Shown here one piece after another: positions 18,226 through 27,666 of a stretch of DNA of 50,700 nucleotides; the first letter of the stretch is position 1, and every line of letters begins with the position of its first letter. The DNA is taken from NCBI GenBank assembly GCA_019634045.1, contig JAHQWA010000604.1:1-50700 (forward strand), in the 5' to 3' direction. The notes beneath the pieces were generated by a model. It was not told the DNA's origin. It did not search any database and saw only the letters and a program-made list of their open reading frames with translations. The position numbers and the translations under genes were made by a program. Origin of the DNA: Saprospiraceae bacterium. Lineage in GTDB: Bacteria; Bacteroidota; Bacteroidia; Chitinophagales; Saprospiraceae.

Positions 18226-20604
18226 ATGAAAGCCATCTCCAAGCTAACCAAAGAAGAAGTTTTACAAGATTATCATTGTTGTCTCCTTAGTCGCGAAGTC
18301 AGTTTTTTGCTCCGTAAAGAAGTCCTCAATGGGAGAGCCAAGTTTGGGGCGGGCAATGCGGGTAAGGAGCTACCGCTAGTGGCGATGGCCAAGGCCTTTG
18401 CGAAAGGCGACTTCTGGTCGGGTTACTATCGAGACCAGACATTGATGTTCAGACTGGGGATTGCTAGTCCTGTAGATTTTTTCGCGGCCCTCTATGGAGA
18501 TGCCCTCAACGATCCACTTTCCGGCGGACGACAAATGACCAATCATTACAGTACGCCTTTAATCGACACAGATGGCAACTGGCTCCCTCACACCGATCGC
18601 CTCAATGCAGCTTCAACCATCTCGCCGGTAGCCGGGCATGTGGCGCACGCTTTGGGCTTGGCTAATGCATCCAAAGTATATCGTTCCTTGCCGGATCTTG
18701 ATCCAAAAGATCAATTTTCGCAAGCGGGAAATGAAGTGATCTTTTGCACCATTGGGGATGCCTCTGCGGTGGAAGGAGTCTTTTTTGAAGCCGTGAATGC
18801 GGCCGGTGTGATGCGGGTGCCCATTGCTTATATTGTGGTGGATGATGGATATGGGATTTCTGTTCCAGCTAAATATCAAATGACGAAGGAGAATATTTCC
18901 GAAGCATTGGCTGGCTTCCAGGTGGATGATCAGGGAAGAGGGCTTGACATCTATACCGTCAAAGCCTGGGATTATCAAGCCTTATGTGACACCTTTATTG
19001 AGGGGATTGCAAAGATTCGCGAAACTCATATTCCGGCTATCTTCCACATTCAGGAATGCACCCAGCAATTCGGACATTCGACATCAGGGTCACATGAGCG
19101 CTACAAGCCCGCCGAAAGACTTGCTTGGGAAAAAGAAATGGATTGCAATCGACATTTCGAGCAGTGGATTATTTCCGAGGGATTGGCTAGCCCTACGGAA
19201 TTAAAAGCGATTCAAAAAGCCGCTAAGGAAGAGGCCGCTGCTTGCCGAGATAAAGCCTGGGATGCCTATAGTAAGCCTATAGAAGAAATGCGACAAGCCG
19301 TTTCTAACATTTACGAGGCGCTACGCCAAGAAGCCAGCGACCACTCCGTTTTATCTGAAGGAGCGCAAGAATTGGCAGCTGTAAAGAATCCAGCCTTGAG
19401 CCATATCTTAGACAATGCCCGTCGGGTGCAAATAGCCATTCAGGGGCAAGGTTTAGCTAGCCAACGTAAATTAGATGAATGGATATTGGCGGCACAAAGA
19501 GAAGGCAAAGAAAGATACGCTACCCATCTCCATAGTGACACACCTAGCTCTGCCCTTCGGGTCTCTACTATCGCTGCTGAATACTCCGAATCCTCCCCCA
19601 GTCTTAACGGCCATGAAATCCTAAATCAATTCTTTGATCAAGCCCTAGAGCAATATCCCAAATTGCTAGCCTTTGGGGAAGATGTTGGTCAAATTGGCGG
19701 GGTGAATCAGGGCTTTGCCGGCTTGCAGGCCAAGTATGGCGAAGAGCGTGTTTTCGATACCGGTATACGGGAATGGACGATCGTCGGACAAGGGATTGGA
19801 CTTGCGATGCGAGGATTACGGCCCATAGCGGAACTTCAGTATCTCGATTATTTAGCCTATGCCTTTTCGCCACTGACTGATGACCTAGCCACCCTGCGTT
19901 ACCGAACCAAGGGTACACAAATGGCACCAGCCATCATTCGAACGAGAGGACATCGCTTGGAAGGAATTTGGCATTCGGGTTCTCCCTTAGGGATGTTGCT
20001 ACATTCCATGAGGGGCATTTATGTCTTGGTGCCACGCAATATGGTACAAGCAGCGGGCATGTATCAAACCTTACTACAATCAGATGACCCAGCCATTTTG
20101 ATTGAATGCCTCAATGGTTACCGCATTCGGGAACGGCTCCCCGATAATTTGGGTAGCTTCCGGATAGCCCTAGGTGTTCCGGAGGTACTGCAAGCCGGTA
20201 AGGATCTGACGCTAGTAACTTACGGTAGCTGTGTTCGAATTGCTCAAGCGGCACTCCCCCTTTTAGAAGAAAAGGGAATTCAAGTAGAATTGATTGATGT
20301 GCAGACGCTGCTACCCTTTGACCTTGAACATCGAATCGTACAATCTCTCCAGAAGACCAATCGAATCCTGTTTCTGGATGAAGATGTTCCTGGCGGGGCT
20401 AGTGCATTTATGTTTCAACAGGTACTGGAGGAACAAGGAGGATATCAGTATTTAGATTCTCCCCCCGCTACCCTAACGGCTAAAGCCCACCGGCCCGCCT
20501 TTGGTGACGACGGGGATTACTTCTCCAAACCTAGCACCATAGATGTTTTCTGGAAAGTCTATCAGATAATGCAAGAGAGCGACCCCGCTCGTTTTCCCGC
20601 CTAA
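18226..20604 (+). CDS. 2-oxoacid (branched-chain type) dehydrogenase E1, fused alpha and beta subunits
   Basis: A 792-residue thiamine-diphosphate enzyme combining E1 alpha (about 1-400) and E1 beta (about 455-792). It should decarboxylate a 2-oxoacid and pass the acyl group to a lipoyl E2. The alpha half contains GRQMTNHYSTP and a TPP/Mg site in the form IGDASAVEG...VDDGYGISVP; the beta half has FGEDVGQIGGVNQGF, VFDTGIREWTIVG and LDEDVPGGASAF. Fused E1s of about 800 residues are normal in Bacteroidota. No E2 or E3 gene is nearby. A paralogue of nearly the same length lies at 41037, very similar in the beta half. Exact substrate (2-oxoisovalerate, pyruvate or other) cannot be told from sequence. 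Confidence 0.9.
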   Translation: MKAISKLTKEEVLQDYHCCLLSREVSFLLRKEVLNGRAKFGAGNAGKELPLVAMAKAFAKGDFWSGYYRDQTLMFRLGIASPVDFFAALYGDALNDPLSGGRQMTNHYSTPLIDTDGNWLPHTDRLNAASTISPVAGHVAHALGLANASKVYRSLPDLDPKDQFSQAGNEVIFCTIGDASAVEGVFFEAVNAAGVMRVPIAYIVVDDGYGISVPAKYQMTKENISEALAGFQVDDQGRGLDIYTVKAWDYQALCDTFIEGIAKIRETHIPAIFHIQECTQQFGHSTSGSHERYKPAERLAWEKEMDCNRHFEQWIISEGLASPTELKAIQKAAKEEAAACRDKAWDAYSKPIEEMRQAVSNIYEALRQEASDHSVLSEGAQELAAVKNPALSHILDNARRVQIAIQGQGLASQRKLDEWILAAQREGKERYATHLHSDTPSSALRVSTIAAEYSESSPSLNGHEILNQFFDQALEQYPKLLAFGEDVGQIGGVNQGFAGLQAKYGEERVFDTGIREWTIVGQGIGLAMRGLRPIAELQYLDYLAYAFSPLTDDLATLRYRTKGTQMAPAIIRTRGHRLEGIWHSGSPLGMLLHSMRGIYVLVPRNMVQAAGMYQTLLQSDDPAILIECLNGYRIRERLPDNLGSFRIALGVPEVLQAGKDLTLVTYGSCVRIAQAALPLLEEKGIQVELIDVQTLLPFDLEHRIVQSLQKTNRILFLDEDVPGGASAFMFQQVLEEQGGYQYLDSPPATLTAKAHRPAFGDDGDYFSKPSTIDVFWKVYQIMQESDPARFPA

Positions 20605-20619
20605 GGCCTCAAAAAATGG

Positions 20620-21420
20620 CTAGTCCGTAGTCGCCCAGCCTAAGGTGTAATCATCATAAGCATAATCGGCTCGCAGATACAGCAGGTTTCTATCCTGATC
20701 CACTCGATAACTTTTGCGCGTCTTTGGAAACAGGAATCCCTCTACCTCATGGAAACTCTGGTTTTCAACATAGCTGTAGTGATCCGCGTGTTGCACCATA
20801 TAAGCGAGGAAAGTAAAATCTTCTGCATCATAATAATGCCGCCAAATATCGGGAGTGCTATGAGCAGTATGTTCTTCCGGATCATAGGTGGCTTCTAGTA
20901 CTTCTACCACCTTCCCATTCGAAAGGGTATCTAAGCCTCCATAGGACAATTTCACCCCCTCATCCAACAACTTGAAAGGAATACTCACCACGAAGGTAGC
21001 GCTGAGGACCGTATTAATCACTGATTGTTGAGCCATCGAGCTATCCATCTCTCCGTTCAACAATTTTTCATACTCCCCGTCTTCAAAATGAATCGTATTC
21101 TTGTTTTCGTCTTTCATCCATTCAATGTCGACGGTGGGAGCCGCACCAAAGGTATAATGGTGTTTCTGGAAGGCCGCATTTTCCACCTCTCCAGATTCCA
21201 ATAGTAAGGAGTAATCTTTCGTAAATTGTAAAGAAGCCAACTTGTTCCATTGCTCTAATCCACCAGCTTTATCCATTGCTCCATTCAGCACTCTTTTTAC
21301 CTCTTCATTTGCAATGTGCGATAAGGAATCTTGTGGTGGGTTATGCTCTGTCTGCTGACTTTCATTGGTACAGCTGGCAGCTAAGAGTAAGCAGCCAATA
21401 AAAAGCAGTTTTGATTTCAT
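20620..21420 (-). CDS. Lipoprotein of DUF6503-like type
   Basis: A 266-residue predicted lipoprotein with signal peptide and lipobox LAASC (Cys17). The body begins with ANEEVKRVLNGAMDKAGGLEQWNKL and continues with beta-rich sequence (FTKDYSLLLES, KHHYTF, VDIEWMK, DNKNTI-like strands) that recalls LolA/LolB-like folds and the Bacteroidota family DUF6503. I assign the family from the general pattern only. It is convergent with the E1 gene, with a 15-bp gap. A minus-strand -7 match TAAGTTTG (21442 to 21435) lies 15 bp before its start. Function unknown; anchored in a membrane, facing the periplasm or the surface. Confidence 0.75.
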   Translation of the reverse strand: MKSKLLFIGCLLLAASCTNESQQTEHNPPQDSLSHIANEEVKRVLNGAMDKAGGLEQWNKLASLQFTKDYSLLLESGEVENAAFQKHHYTFGAAPTVDIEWMKDENKNTIHFEDGEYEKLLNGEMDSSMAQQSVINTVLSATFVVSIPFKLLDEGVKLSYGGLDTLSNGKVVEVLEATYDPEEHTAHSTPDIWRHYYDAEDFTFLAYMVQHADHYSYVENQSFHEVEGFLFPKTRKSYRVDQDRNLLYLRADYAYDDYTLGWATTD

Positions 21421-21709
21421 ACTAGTCGTTTGTTCAAACTTAAGTAAAAGTCTGGAAAAACGTAGAGCCTTCGTACTTTGTAAATAAGTTATTCGGAATT
21501 ATGGGGAGCAGAGAATGTTGGGAAAGGGCAAGGCTTGAAGAGGGAAGCCAAGCTCAGCTAATTGGTCGATAAGAAACGAAGGCCTTCGCCAAAAGTCGCG
21601 TTCAGAGGTGAACTTATGTTTATTCCCTGGTGCTTAGTGCATGAGATGAAAATGGCAGGAAAGAATAGCCAAGGGAAGTCGGCTCTGAGGTTTCTACCTT
21701 TTGTACTCC
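21421..21709. other. Intergenic region between the lipoprotein and cobA
   Basis: The 289-bp gap contains the minus-strand -7 match at 21435-21442 for the lipoprotein gene. A plus-strand frame of 68 codons (21562-21768) overlaps the end of cobA and looks accidental. Nothing else was seen. Confidence 0.4.
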
Positions 21710-22540
21710 CTATCCTACAATTGTTGCCGAGCTATTCCTCCATTCTTTTGCCGCACTGTCACTTGTAGATTCCGTCCTATTTGTCGATTGGAAAAACGGA
21801 TGTAGGCCAGCCACCTCTCCGATCACGATTATTCCCGGTGCGCTAAATGCTTGTTCAGCGGCCAAAGCTTCCACACCACCTAGTCTACCCATAATCGTTC
21901 TGGCATTGGGCAAAGTAGCGGACTCAATCAAGCCAACTGGCGTCTCTGCGGAACGATACTGTAAAACCAATTGTACAATCTCAGATAATTTCCGGGTCCC
22001 CATCAAGATCACTAAGGTTGAGGAGGTTTGCGCCGCCAACTTTATGTCTTCTGATATTTGGTGATGACGTGTAGTTGCCGTAATCACCCAAAAGCTATTG
22101 CTCACGCCTCTGTGAGTCACTGGAATACCAACACTAGCTGGTCCGGCAATGGCGCTACTAATTCCTGGAATCACTTCAACTGGAATTCCATATCCTTCAG
22201 CAAACTGAAGCTCCTCATGGCCTCTTCCAAAAACAAAGGGATCCCCTCCCTTCAATCGAACTACATGTCCATACCTGAATGCGCAATCCACCAAGAACTG
22301 GTTGATCTCATCCTGTGTCCACGAATGTTGACCACATCTTTTTCCAACATATACCTTCTGTACTTTCTGCGGCAATTCATCTAGCAAGACTTTACTCACC
22401 AAGGCGTCATACAATACCACATCAGCTTCCTGCAATAAACGGTACCCCTTACGACTAATTAATTCGGGATCCCCAGGTCCTGCCCCTACCAAACTAATTC
22501 GAGGAGAATTGCAAAAATCAGTATTTTTTACGTATTTCAT
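21710..22540 (-). CDS. cobA: Uroporphyrinogen-III C-methyltransferase
   Basis: SAM-dependent enzyme (276 residues) that methylates uroporphyrinogen III at C2 and C7 to precorrin-2, the precursor of siroheme. Family motifs are clear: VGAGPGDPELIS at the N-terminus, VRLKGGDPFVFGRG, EVIPGISSAIAGPASVGIP and LMGTRK. It lacks the CysG-type oxidase/chelatase domain, so those steps must come from elsewhere. A Ser/Thr-rich tail of about 25 residues follows the domain. It is divergent from nirB, whose product needs siroheme, and both share a 70-bp promoter region, so co-regulation with nitrite reduction is very likely. Confidence 0.95.
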   Translation of the reverse strand: MKYVKNTDFCNSPRISLVGAGPGDPELISRKGYRLLQEADVVLYDALVSKVLLDELPQKVQKVYVGKRCGQHSWTQDEINQFLVDCAFRYGHVVRLKGGDPFVFGRGHEELQFAEGYGIPVEVIPGISSAIAGPASVGIPVTHRGVSNSFWVITATTRHHQISEDIKLAAQTSSTLVILMGTRKLSEIVQLVLQYRSAETPVGLIESATLPNARTIMGRLGGVEALAAEQAFSAPGIIVIGEVAGLHPFFQSTNRTESTSDSAAKEWRNSSATIVG

Positions 22541-22544
22541 GATT

Positions 22545-22582
22545 CAAAACTAAGTATTTTTAAGTATAATTGCGTAGTTTTG
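22545..22582. promoter_or_regulatory. Divergent cobA/nirB promoter with GTA repeats
   Basis: Two identical -7 elements TAGTTTTG face away from each other: on the minus strand (22552 to 22545) for cobA and on the plus strand (22575-22582) for nirB. Neither has a TTG at the -33 position. Between them lie units TAAGTAT, TAAGTAT and GCGTAG with GTA at 22554, 22564 and 22574, i.e. 10 bp apart. The 11-mer TAAGTATTTTT (from 22551) recurs in the porin promoter at 28613. An activator that binds one face of the helix is a reasonable inference. Confidence 0.6.
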
Positions 22583-22610
22583 AGACATAAATGATTAAAA
22601 AATACCTATA

Positions 22611-25118
22611 ATGAAGAAAAAGGTAATTGTCATTGGTAATGGAATGGTCGGCTATAAATTTTGCGAAAAGCTAGTAGCAAAAGCGCCTGAGCTATTCCAC
22701 ATTACTGTATTTGGCGAGGAACCTCGCCCCGCCTATGACCGCGTGCATTTGAGTGAGTACTTTGAAAACCAATCTGAGGAGAACCTGATCTTGGCGGACC
22801 ACTCCTGGTATGAGGAAAATGGAATTGAACTCTGCACCGGCGAACTGGTTACTTCCGTCTCCACTACTAATAAAACAATAAGCACTCATAAAGGAACCCA
22901 AGCCTCCTATGACTACCTAGTCTTGGCTACCGGCTCTTCTCCCTTTGTCCCGCCTATCCCAGGTTCGGATAAGAATGGGGTATTCGTTTATAGGACGATT
23001 GAGGATTTGGACGCAATCATTGCCTATGGAGAAAAAATGAAAAAAGAAGGGCGTACTAAAGCTACTGTACTTGGAGGGGGCTTACTCGGCTTAGAGGCCG
23101 CAAAAGCACTGCTCGATCTTGAAATGGAACCCAGTGTGATTGAATTTGCTCCTCGTCTCATGCCCAGACAGCTAGATGAGGCCGGTGCGGGGATGCTACA
23201 GTCCACCATAGAGGAACTGGGGATAGAGGTTTTGACGTCTAAATCCACCACAGAGATTGCCGGTAATGGTCGAATAGAAGATCTATATTTTGCCAATGGA
23301 GAGTCCCATACGACTTCTATGCTTGTGATCTCTGCCGGTATACGCCCGCGGGATGAATTGGCTAGACAAGCCGGTATCGAGATAGGTTCAAGAGGAGGAG
23401 TTAAGGTAGATGATAAGATGCAAACCTCGGCTTCCGCAGTGTATGCTATCGGAGAAGTAGCACTGTATCAAGAAAAAATTTACGGCTTAGTAGCACCTGG
23501 ATATGATATGGCAGATATCTGTGTGGCTCAGCTTTTAGGGGAAGAGAAAGCTATGGAAGCTGAGATAGATATGTCCACAAAGCTCAAGTTAATCGGTGTG
23601 GATGTAGCGAGCTTCGGAGATGCTATGGGAGAGCAAACCGAATGTCAAGCCATTGTATACGAGGATAAAAACAAGGGACTATATAAACGAATCAATGTCT
23701 CTCTTGATGGCAAAAGACTGCTCGGGGGAATTCTAGTAGGAGATGCTGCCGATTATAATATGCTCCTACAAATGACACAGTTAGAAATGCCACTTCCCCC
23801 TCACCCAGAGGATTTGATTCTGGGGCCAAGGAATGGCGAAGGAGCTGCCGTTGGTGGAGTGATGGACTTGCCAGATCAAGCCCTGATCTGTGCGTGTGAA
23901 TCTGTGACGAAAGGTGATCTGGTGGGAGCTATTGGGGAGAAAGGCTGTGATACCATTAAGGAATTGTGTAAGGAAACAAAGGCCAGTACTGGCTGTGGGG
24001 GTTGTAAACCCATGGTTAAAGACTTGCTTCGAGAAACCTTGAAGTCGATGGGTAAGACGGTCAAAGCCCAGATTTGTGAGCACTTCCCTTATAGCCGAAG
24101 AGAACTCTTTGACCTGATTAGTGTCAAAGGGATTGCCAGTTATGATCAAGCCTTGGACGAGGTGGGGCATGGGGATGGCTGCGAGGTTTGCAAACCTGCC
24201 TTAGCCTCCATCTTCGCGGGCCTTTACAATGAAACGGCCGTCAAACAAGAGACTATTCAGGATACAAATGACCGCTTCTTAGCTAATATTCAGCGCAATG
24301 GGACTTACTCCATCGTACCTCGAGTCCCAGGAGGTGAAATCACTCCTGAGAAACTGATTGCCATGGGAAAAGTAGCGCAAAAGTATGACCTGTATACCAA
24401 GATAACCGGTGGCCAACGAATTGATATGTTCGGAGCCAAGCTAAACGATTTACCACAGATCTGGGAAGAGCTAATCGCCGCAGGTTTTGAGAGTGGCCAC
24501 GCCTATGGCAAGGCGCTGCGAACGGTAAAAAGTTGCGTGGGCTCCACCTGGTGTAGATTCGGAATGGACGAAAGCGTAAGCTTTGCCGTAGAATTGGAGA
24601 ATCGATACAAAGGTATCCGGGCACCCCATAAGCTTAAGGGTGGCGTTTCGGGTTGTATTCGAGAATGTGCAGAGGCTCGTTGCAAGGACTTTGGGGTTAT
24701 CGCCACGGAAGAAGGTTGGAACCTCTATGTCTGTGGCAACGGCGGCGCAAAGCCTAAACATGCCCTCCTACTCGCCGAAAACATCGACAAAACAACTTGT
24801 CTTCAGTATATCGATCGCTTCCTGATGTTTTACATCAAAACAGCTGCCCCCTTGACTCGCACTGCAGCCTGGCTAGAACAGCTAGAAGGAGGGATAGACT
24901 ATCTCAAGCAAGTGGTAATTCAGGATTCGCTGGGTCTTGCCAAAGAGCTAGAAGAGCAAATGAGTGGGTTGGTGGACACCTATCAGTGCGAATGGAAGCA
25001 GGTAGTAGACAGCCCTGAGTTAAAGCAAAGGTTTCGGCACTTCATCAATTCCGAGGATAGCGATGACAATCTGACTTTTGTGCCACTGAGAGATCAGAAA
25101 ATGCCAAAGCCCTGGTAG
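22611..25118 (+). CDS. nirB: Assimilatory nitrite reductase [NAD(P)H], large subunit
   Basis: Reduces nitrite to ammonium in the cytoplasm with NAD(P)H. The 835-residue protein is full length: an FAD/NAD-binding reductase half (1-400, GNGMVGYKFCE and VLGGGLLGLEAAKAL), a BFD-type 2Fe-2S domain (about 423-470, ICACE...STGCGGCKP), a second Cys motif region (ICEHF...GCEVCKP), the ferredoxin-like half-domain (ITGGQRIDMFG) and the siroheme/4Fe-4S domain with CVGSTWC and GCIRECAEARC. All four cluster ligands of the last domain are present. The ATG at 22611 lies 29 bp after the -7 element. nirD follows after 212 bp, separated by a hairpin. Confidence 0.97.
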   Translation: MKKKVIVIGNGMVGYKFCEKLVAKAPELFHITVFGEEPRPAYDRVHLSEYFENQSEENLILADHSWYEENGIELCTGELVTSVSTTNKTISTHKGTQASYDYLVLATGSSPFVPPIPGSDKNGVFVYRTIEDLDAIIAYGEKMKKEGRTKATVLGGGLLGLEAAKALLDLEMEPSVIEFAPRLMPRQLDEAGAGMLQSTIEELGIEVLTSKSTTEIAGNGRIEDLYFANGESHTTSMLVISAGIRPRDELARQAGIEIGSRGGVKVDDKMQTSASAVYAIGEVALYQEKIYGLVAPGYDMADICVAQLLGEEKAMEAEIDMSTKLKLIGVDVASFGDAMGEQTECQAIVYEDKNKGLYKRINVSLDGKRLLGGILVGDAADYNMLLQMTQLEMPLPPHPEDLILGPRNGEGAAVGGVMDLPDQALICACESVTKGDLVGAIGEKGCDTIKELCKETKASTGCGGCKPMVKDLLRETLKSMGKTVKAQICEHFPYSRRELFDLISVKGIASYDQALDEVGHGDGCEVCKPALASIFAGLYNETAVKQETIQDTNDRFLANIQRNGTYSIVPRVPGGEITPEKLIAMGKVAQKYDLYTKITGGQRIDMFGAKLNDLPQIWEELIAAGFESGHAYGKALRTVKSCVGSTWCRFGMDESVSFAVELENRYKGIRAPHKLKGGVSGCIRECAEARCKDFGVIATEEGWNLYVCGNGGAKPKHALLLAENIDKTTCLQYIDRFLMFYIKTAAPLTRTAAWLEQLEGGIDYLKQVVIQDSLGLAKELEEQMSGLVDTYQCEWKQVVDSPELKQRFRHFINSEDSDDNLTFVPLRDQKMPKPW

Positions 25119-25191
25119 GCCGACAAATGATTAGGAAGGAGGGATAAATAAAGAATACAAGTAGGCAAAATATATTTTCGGCAGACAAGGC

Positions 25192-25232
25192 AACAAAAGC
25201 CGAGTATAGCCTAGCTGCATGAGGCTTTTGTT
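25192..25232. promoter_or_regulatory. Stem-loop between nirB and nirD
   Basis: AACAAAAGCC (25192-25201) and GGCTTTTGTT (25223-25232) form a perfect 10-bp stem with a 21-nt loop that itself contains AGCCTAGCT. No T-run follows. It may protect the nirB mRNA end or act as an attenuator that adjusts the NirB to NirD ratio; both are inference. Confidence 0.5.
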
Positions 25233-25330
25233 AACACAGTATGAAGGAAAAAGATGAAGCATAGTTGTGTTTTTTATTTGTACCTCATTCCTTAAGCAGT
25301 TCTCATCTCATCAATTCTAAATTTTCAAAC

Positions 25331-25708
25331 ATGGAAGCTTTACTCGCACAATATACATCAGTAGACCTCTCTTCAGTCACCAACTGGTATGAAGTGGCAC
25401 CGGTTAATCAGTTCCCAAAAAATGGTGGGGTTTGTGTAAAGTACAAGGGCATGCAAATCGCCGTCTTCTACTTTGCTCGGCAGGGCCGTTGGTACGCCTG
25501 CCAAAATCTTTGCCCTCATAAGTTAGAAATGGTACTTTCTCGAGGACTTTTAGGGGAAGAAAATGGTGTACCTAAAGTGGCTTGTGCTTTGCATAAAAAG
25601 ACTTTTTCATTGGAAACTGGAGAGAATTTGAATGGTGATCTACCTCCTATTGCTACCTATCCGGTAAAAGTCCAAGGCGAAAAAGTATTCATCGGATTTA
25701 AGGAGTAG
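25331..25708 (+). CDS. nirD: Nitrite reductase small subunit with Rieske-type site
   Basis: A 125-residue partner of NirB with the Rieske ferredoxin fold. I chose the ATG at 25331 (EALLAQYTSVD); the upstream extension from TTG 25265 would read through unstructured leader. Unlike many NirD proteins of enterobacteria, where the ligands are lost, this one keeps a complete ligand set: Cys61-Pro-His63 and Cys85-Ala-Leu-His88, within CQNLCPHK and ACALHKKTFS. A 2Fe-2S cluster is therefore plausible, although the spacing between the two pairs (21 residues) is longer than in classical Rieske proteins. The core VLSRGLLGEENGVPKVAC matches the NirD family. Confidence 0.9.
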   Translation: MEALLAQYTSVDLSSVTNWYEVAPVNQFPKNGGVCVKYKGMQIAVFYFARQGRWYACQNLCPHKLEMVLSRGLLGEENGVPKVACALHKKTFSLETGENLNGDLPPIATYPVKVQGEKVFIGFKE

Positions 25709-25719
25709 TTTCAGTTTCC

Positions 25720-25757
25720 TATTTTTGGAGCTGATAAGGTCATGCGAATACTCGCAT
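25720..25757 (+). promoter_or_regulatory. Possible promoter and hairpin before the sensor kinase
   Basis: A -7 match TATTTTTG (25720-25727) lies after the nirD stop. A hairpin ATGCGA-ATAC-TCGCAT (25742-25757) precedes the kinase start at 25777. No -33 TTG was found, so co-transcription with nirBD is equally possible. Confidence 0.35.
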
Positions 25758-25776
25758 CCCGGATTAAATCACTTTG

Positions 25777-27612
25777 ATGCAAGAAGGCCAAAGCGATACA
25801 CGTAAGGGGAATAAGTCGCTCGAACAAACTACTTTCCGTAGGTTAAGTCGGCTTTATATTATTGCACTTAGTGCAATTGCTTTATCTATTATTATAAGTC
25901 AGTTATTGGTGCAGAGCCATCTCCAGGCCCAGCTTGGGGATTCACATATTGTCAATGTCGCGGGTCGGCAGCGAATGCTTAGTCAGAAGCTAGCGAAAGA
26001 AGTGCTACTGCTAAGTGAGGCCAACTATCAACATCCCACTCTTTCCGTAGAAAACCTCCAGCAAACACTCGAGTTGTGGCAAAATGCCCATGAGAACCTG
26101 CAAGCGGGTACCACGAATGGCAAAGCCAAAGCAAACAGTGCGGCCATCGAAGACATGTTCCGCCAAATTAGTCCCTACTACAACAATATGGTCGAGAGTA
26201 TCCGAGGAGTACTCAATGGGATTGGCCATCCGGAGCAAGCAGCGCAACTACAGCCCCTACTTGATCAATTGCTGCTTAATGAAGGTCCCTTTCTTCGGCA
26301 AATGGATCAAATCGTAGTTCAATATGATAAAGAGGCTACCCGGAAAATTCATCAATTAAGGCGAATTGAACTATTGCTGCTATTCATCGCGCTAACGATC
26401 CTGGTCGCAGAACTATTCTTCCTCTTTAGGCCAGCAGCCATCCGCATGCAACATACGATCGGAAACCTCGTCAAGGCTGAGACTGAGGCGAAAACCATGG
26501 CTAGAGAAGTGGAGGAGTTATATCGAGCCAAGGAGCAATCCCTAAATGAATTGCGCGCGCTTAATTTCGCGGTGGATCAAGCTGCTCTTTTCGCGAGCGC
26601 AACTACAGATGGAAAGGTCGTATACCTCAGCAAGAAATTTCGGGATCTATTAGGTATTGGGGAAGAAGAGACTCGAGGAGCCTTGGCCGATCTGATGAGT
26701 GCCAATGAGGGAGAACAGGAATACCTGCAAACCCTGCTCAAAAGCACTACCTCCGCCATCTGGAATGGCGAGATTGAGTTGGCCACGCATAAAGGAGACC
26801 GACTTTGGTTAGAAATGTCTATCGTTCCCGTGAATAGAAGTGGCGTGAAGCAAGATCTACTCATTCTCTGCTCCAATATTACCTCACGTAAGCGAGCCCA
26901 ACTAGAGATAGATGAGTTAAAGGAAAAGCAATTCCAAGAGAAGATTCAGCAACAGAAAACCTTGTCTTCCCAGGTTATTGAAGCTCAAGAAGAGGAACGC
27001 AAAAGAATTGCCCGCGACATGCATGATGGTATCGGCCAAATGCTCACCGCCCTGCGTTTCAACCTCCAATCCATCAACCTGCAGCACCTTGATGAAGCCA
27101 AAGACAAATTAACCGAAATCAACGATATCGCTACAGGTTTGATTAGAGGTGTGAGAATAGCGACTTTCAACCTCACGCCGCCCGAACTCTCTGACTATGG
27201 CATCAGCCCCGGGCTGCAAAAATTGGCCAGCGAACTGAGTAAGTTGACCGGAAAACAAATTCTATTTGAAAATCGAACTAATTTCAGCCAGCGTTTCGAT
27301 TCCATCACGGAAACCAACCTCTATCGTATCACCCAAGAAGCGGTAAATAACGCGATCAAATACGCTGAGTCTAACTACATCCTAATTACCTTATCCCACA
27401 GCGAAGAAATCCTCAGTATTCTGGTAGATGACGATGGGCGAGGCTTTGACCCTCAGAATCCTCGGCGCAAAATTTCTGAGGATGGATCCGGCATGGGTAT
27501 ATCCTTTATGCGTGAACGGGTCAACTTCATTAATGGACGGCTATTTATACATTCCACCCCCAATCAAGGAACCCGAATCACGATCAATATGCCGCTACCG
27601 CCAAAAGAATAG
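25777..27612 (+). CDS. NarX-like sensor histidine kinase (PilJ/P-box input, PAS, HisKA_3)
   Basis: A 611-residue membrane kinase, starting at the ATG at 25777 (one codon after an alternative TTG). A first membrane helix (about 27-46) is followed by a periplasmic helix bundle beginning DSHIVNVAGRQRMLSQKLA, and a second membrane helix (about 197-216) closes it. This motif belongs to the PilJ/type IV pilus chemotaxis N-domain and aligns with the nitrate-binding P-box of NarX/NarQ, Arg66 falling at the nitrate-binding arginine. A coiled linker, a PAS domain (about 265-370), a HisKA_3 dimerisation domain with phospho-accepting His416 in ARDMHDGIGQ, and an HATPase domain (ITQEAVNNAIKYAE, DDDGRGFD) follow. 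Its place between nirD and a NarL-type regulator supports nitrate or nitrite sensing, which remains inference because the PilJ motif is also found in other sensors. Confidence 0.88.
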   Translation: MQEGQSDTRKGNKSLEQTTFRRLSRLYIIALSAIALSIIISQLLVQSHLQAQLGDSHIVNVAGRQRMLSQKLAKEVLLLSEANYQHPTLSVENLQQTLELWQNAHENLQAGTTNGKAKANSAAIEDMFRQISPYYNNMVESIRGVLNGIGHPEQAAQLQPLLDQLLLNEGPFLRQMDQIVVQYDKEATRKIHQLRRIELLLLFIALTILVAELFFLFRPAAIRMQHTIGNLVKAETEAKTMAREVEELYRAKEQSLNELRALNFAVDQAALFASATTDGKVVYLSKKFRDLLGIGEEETRGALADLMSANEGEQEYLQTLLKSTTSAIWNGEIELATHKGDRLWLEMSIVPVNRSGVKQDLLILCSNITSRKRAQLEIDELKEKQFQEKIQQQKTLSSQVIEAQEEERKRIARDMHDGIGQMLTALRFNLQSINLQHLDEAKDKLTEINDIATGLIRGVRIATFNLTPPELSDYGISPGLQKLASELSKLTGKQILFENRTNFSQRFDSITETNLYRITQEAVNNAIKYAESNYILITLSHSEEILSILVDDDGRGFDPQNPRRKISEDGSGMGISFMRERVNFINGRLFIHSTPNQGTRITINMPLPPKE

Positions 27613-27666
27613 CAATCCTCTCCGTACCTAGGAGTTCTACACCACCAGGCTCTCTAGACAAAAACT

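Noticed and set aside
22521..22534. Further GTA units (22521, 22532) in line with the cobA/nirB repeats
   Set aside because: They are inside the first codons of cobA (Tyr-Val codons TAC GTA), so they may be coding constraint rather than regulatory sites.
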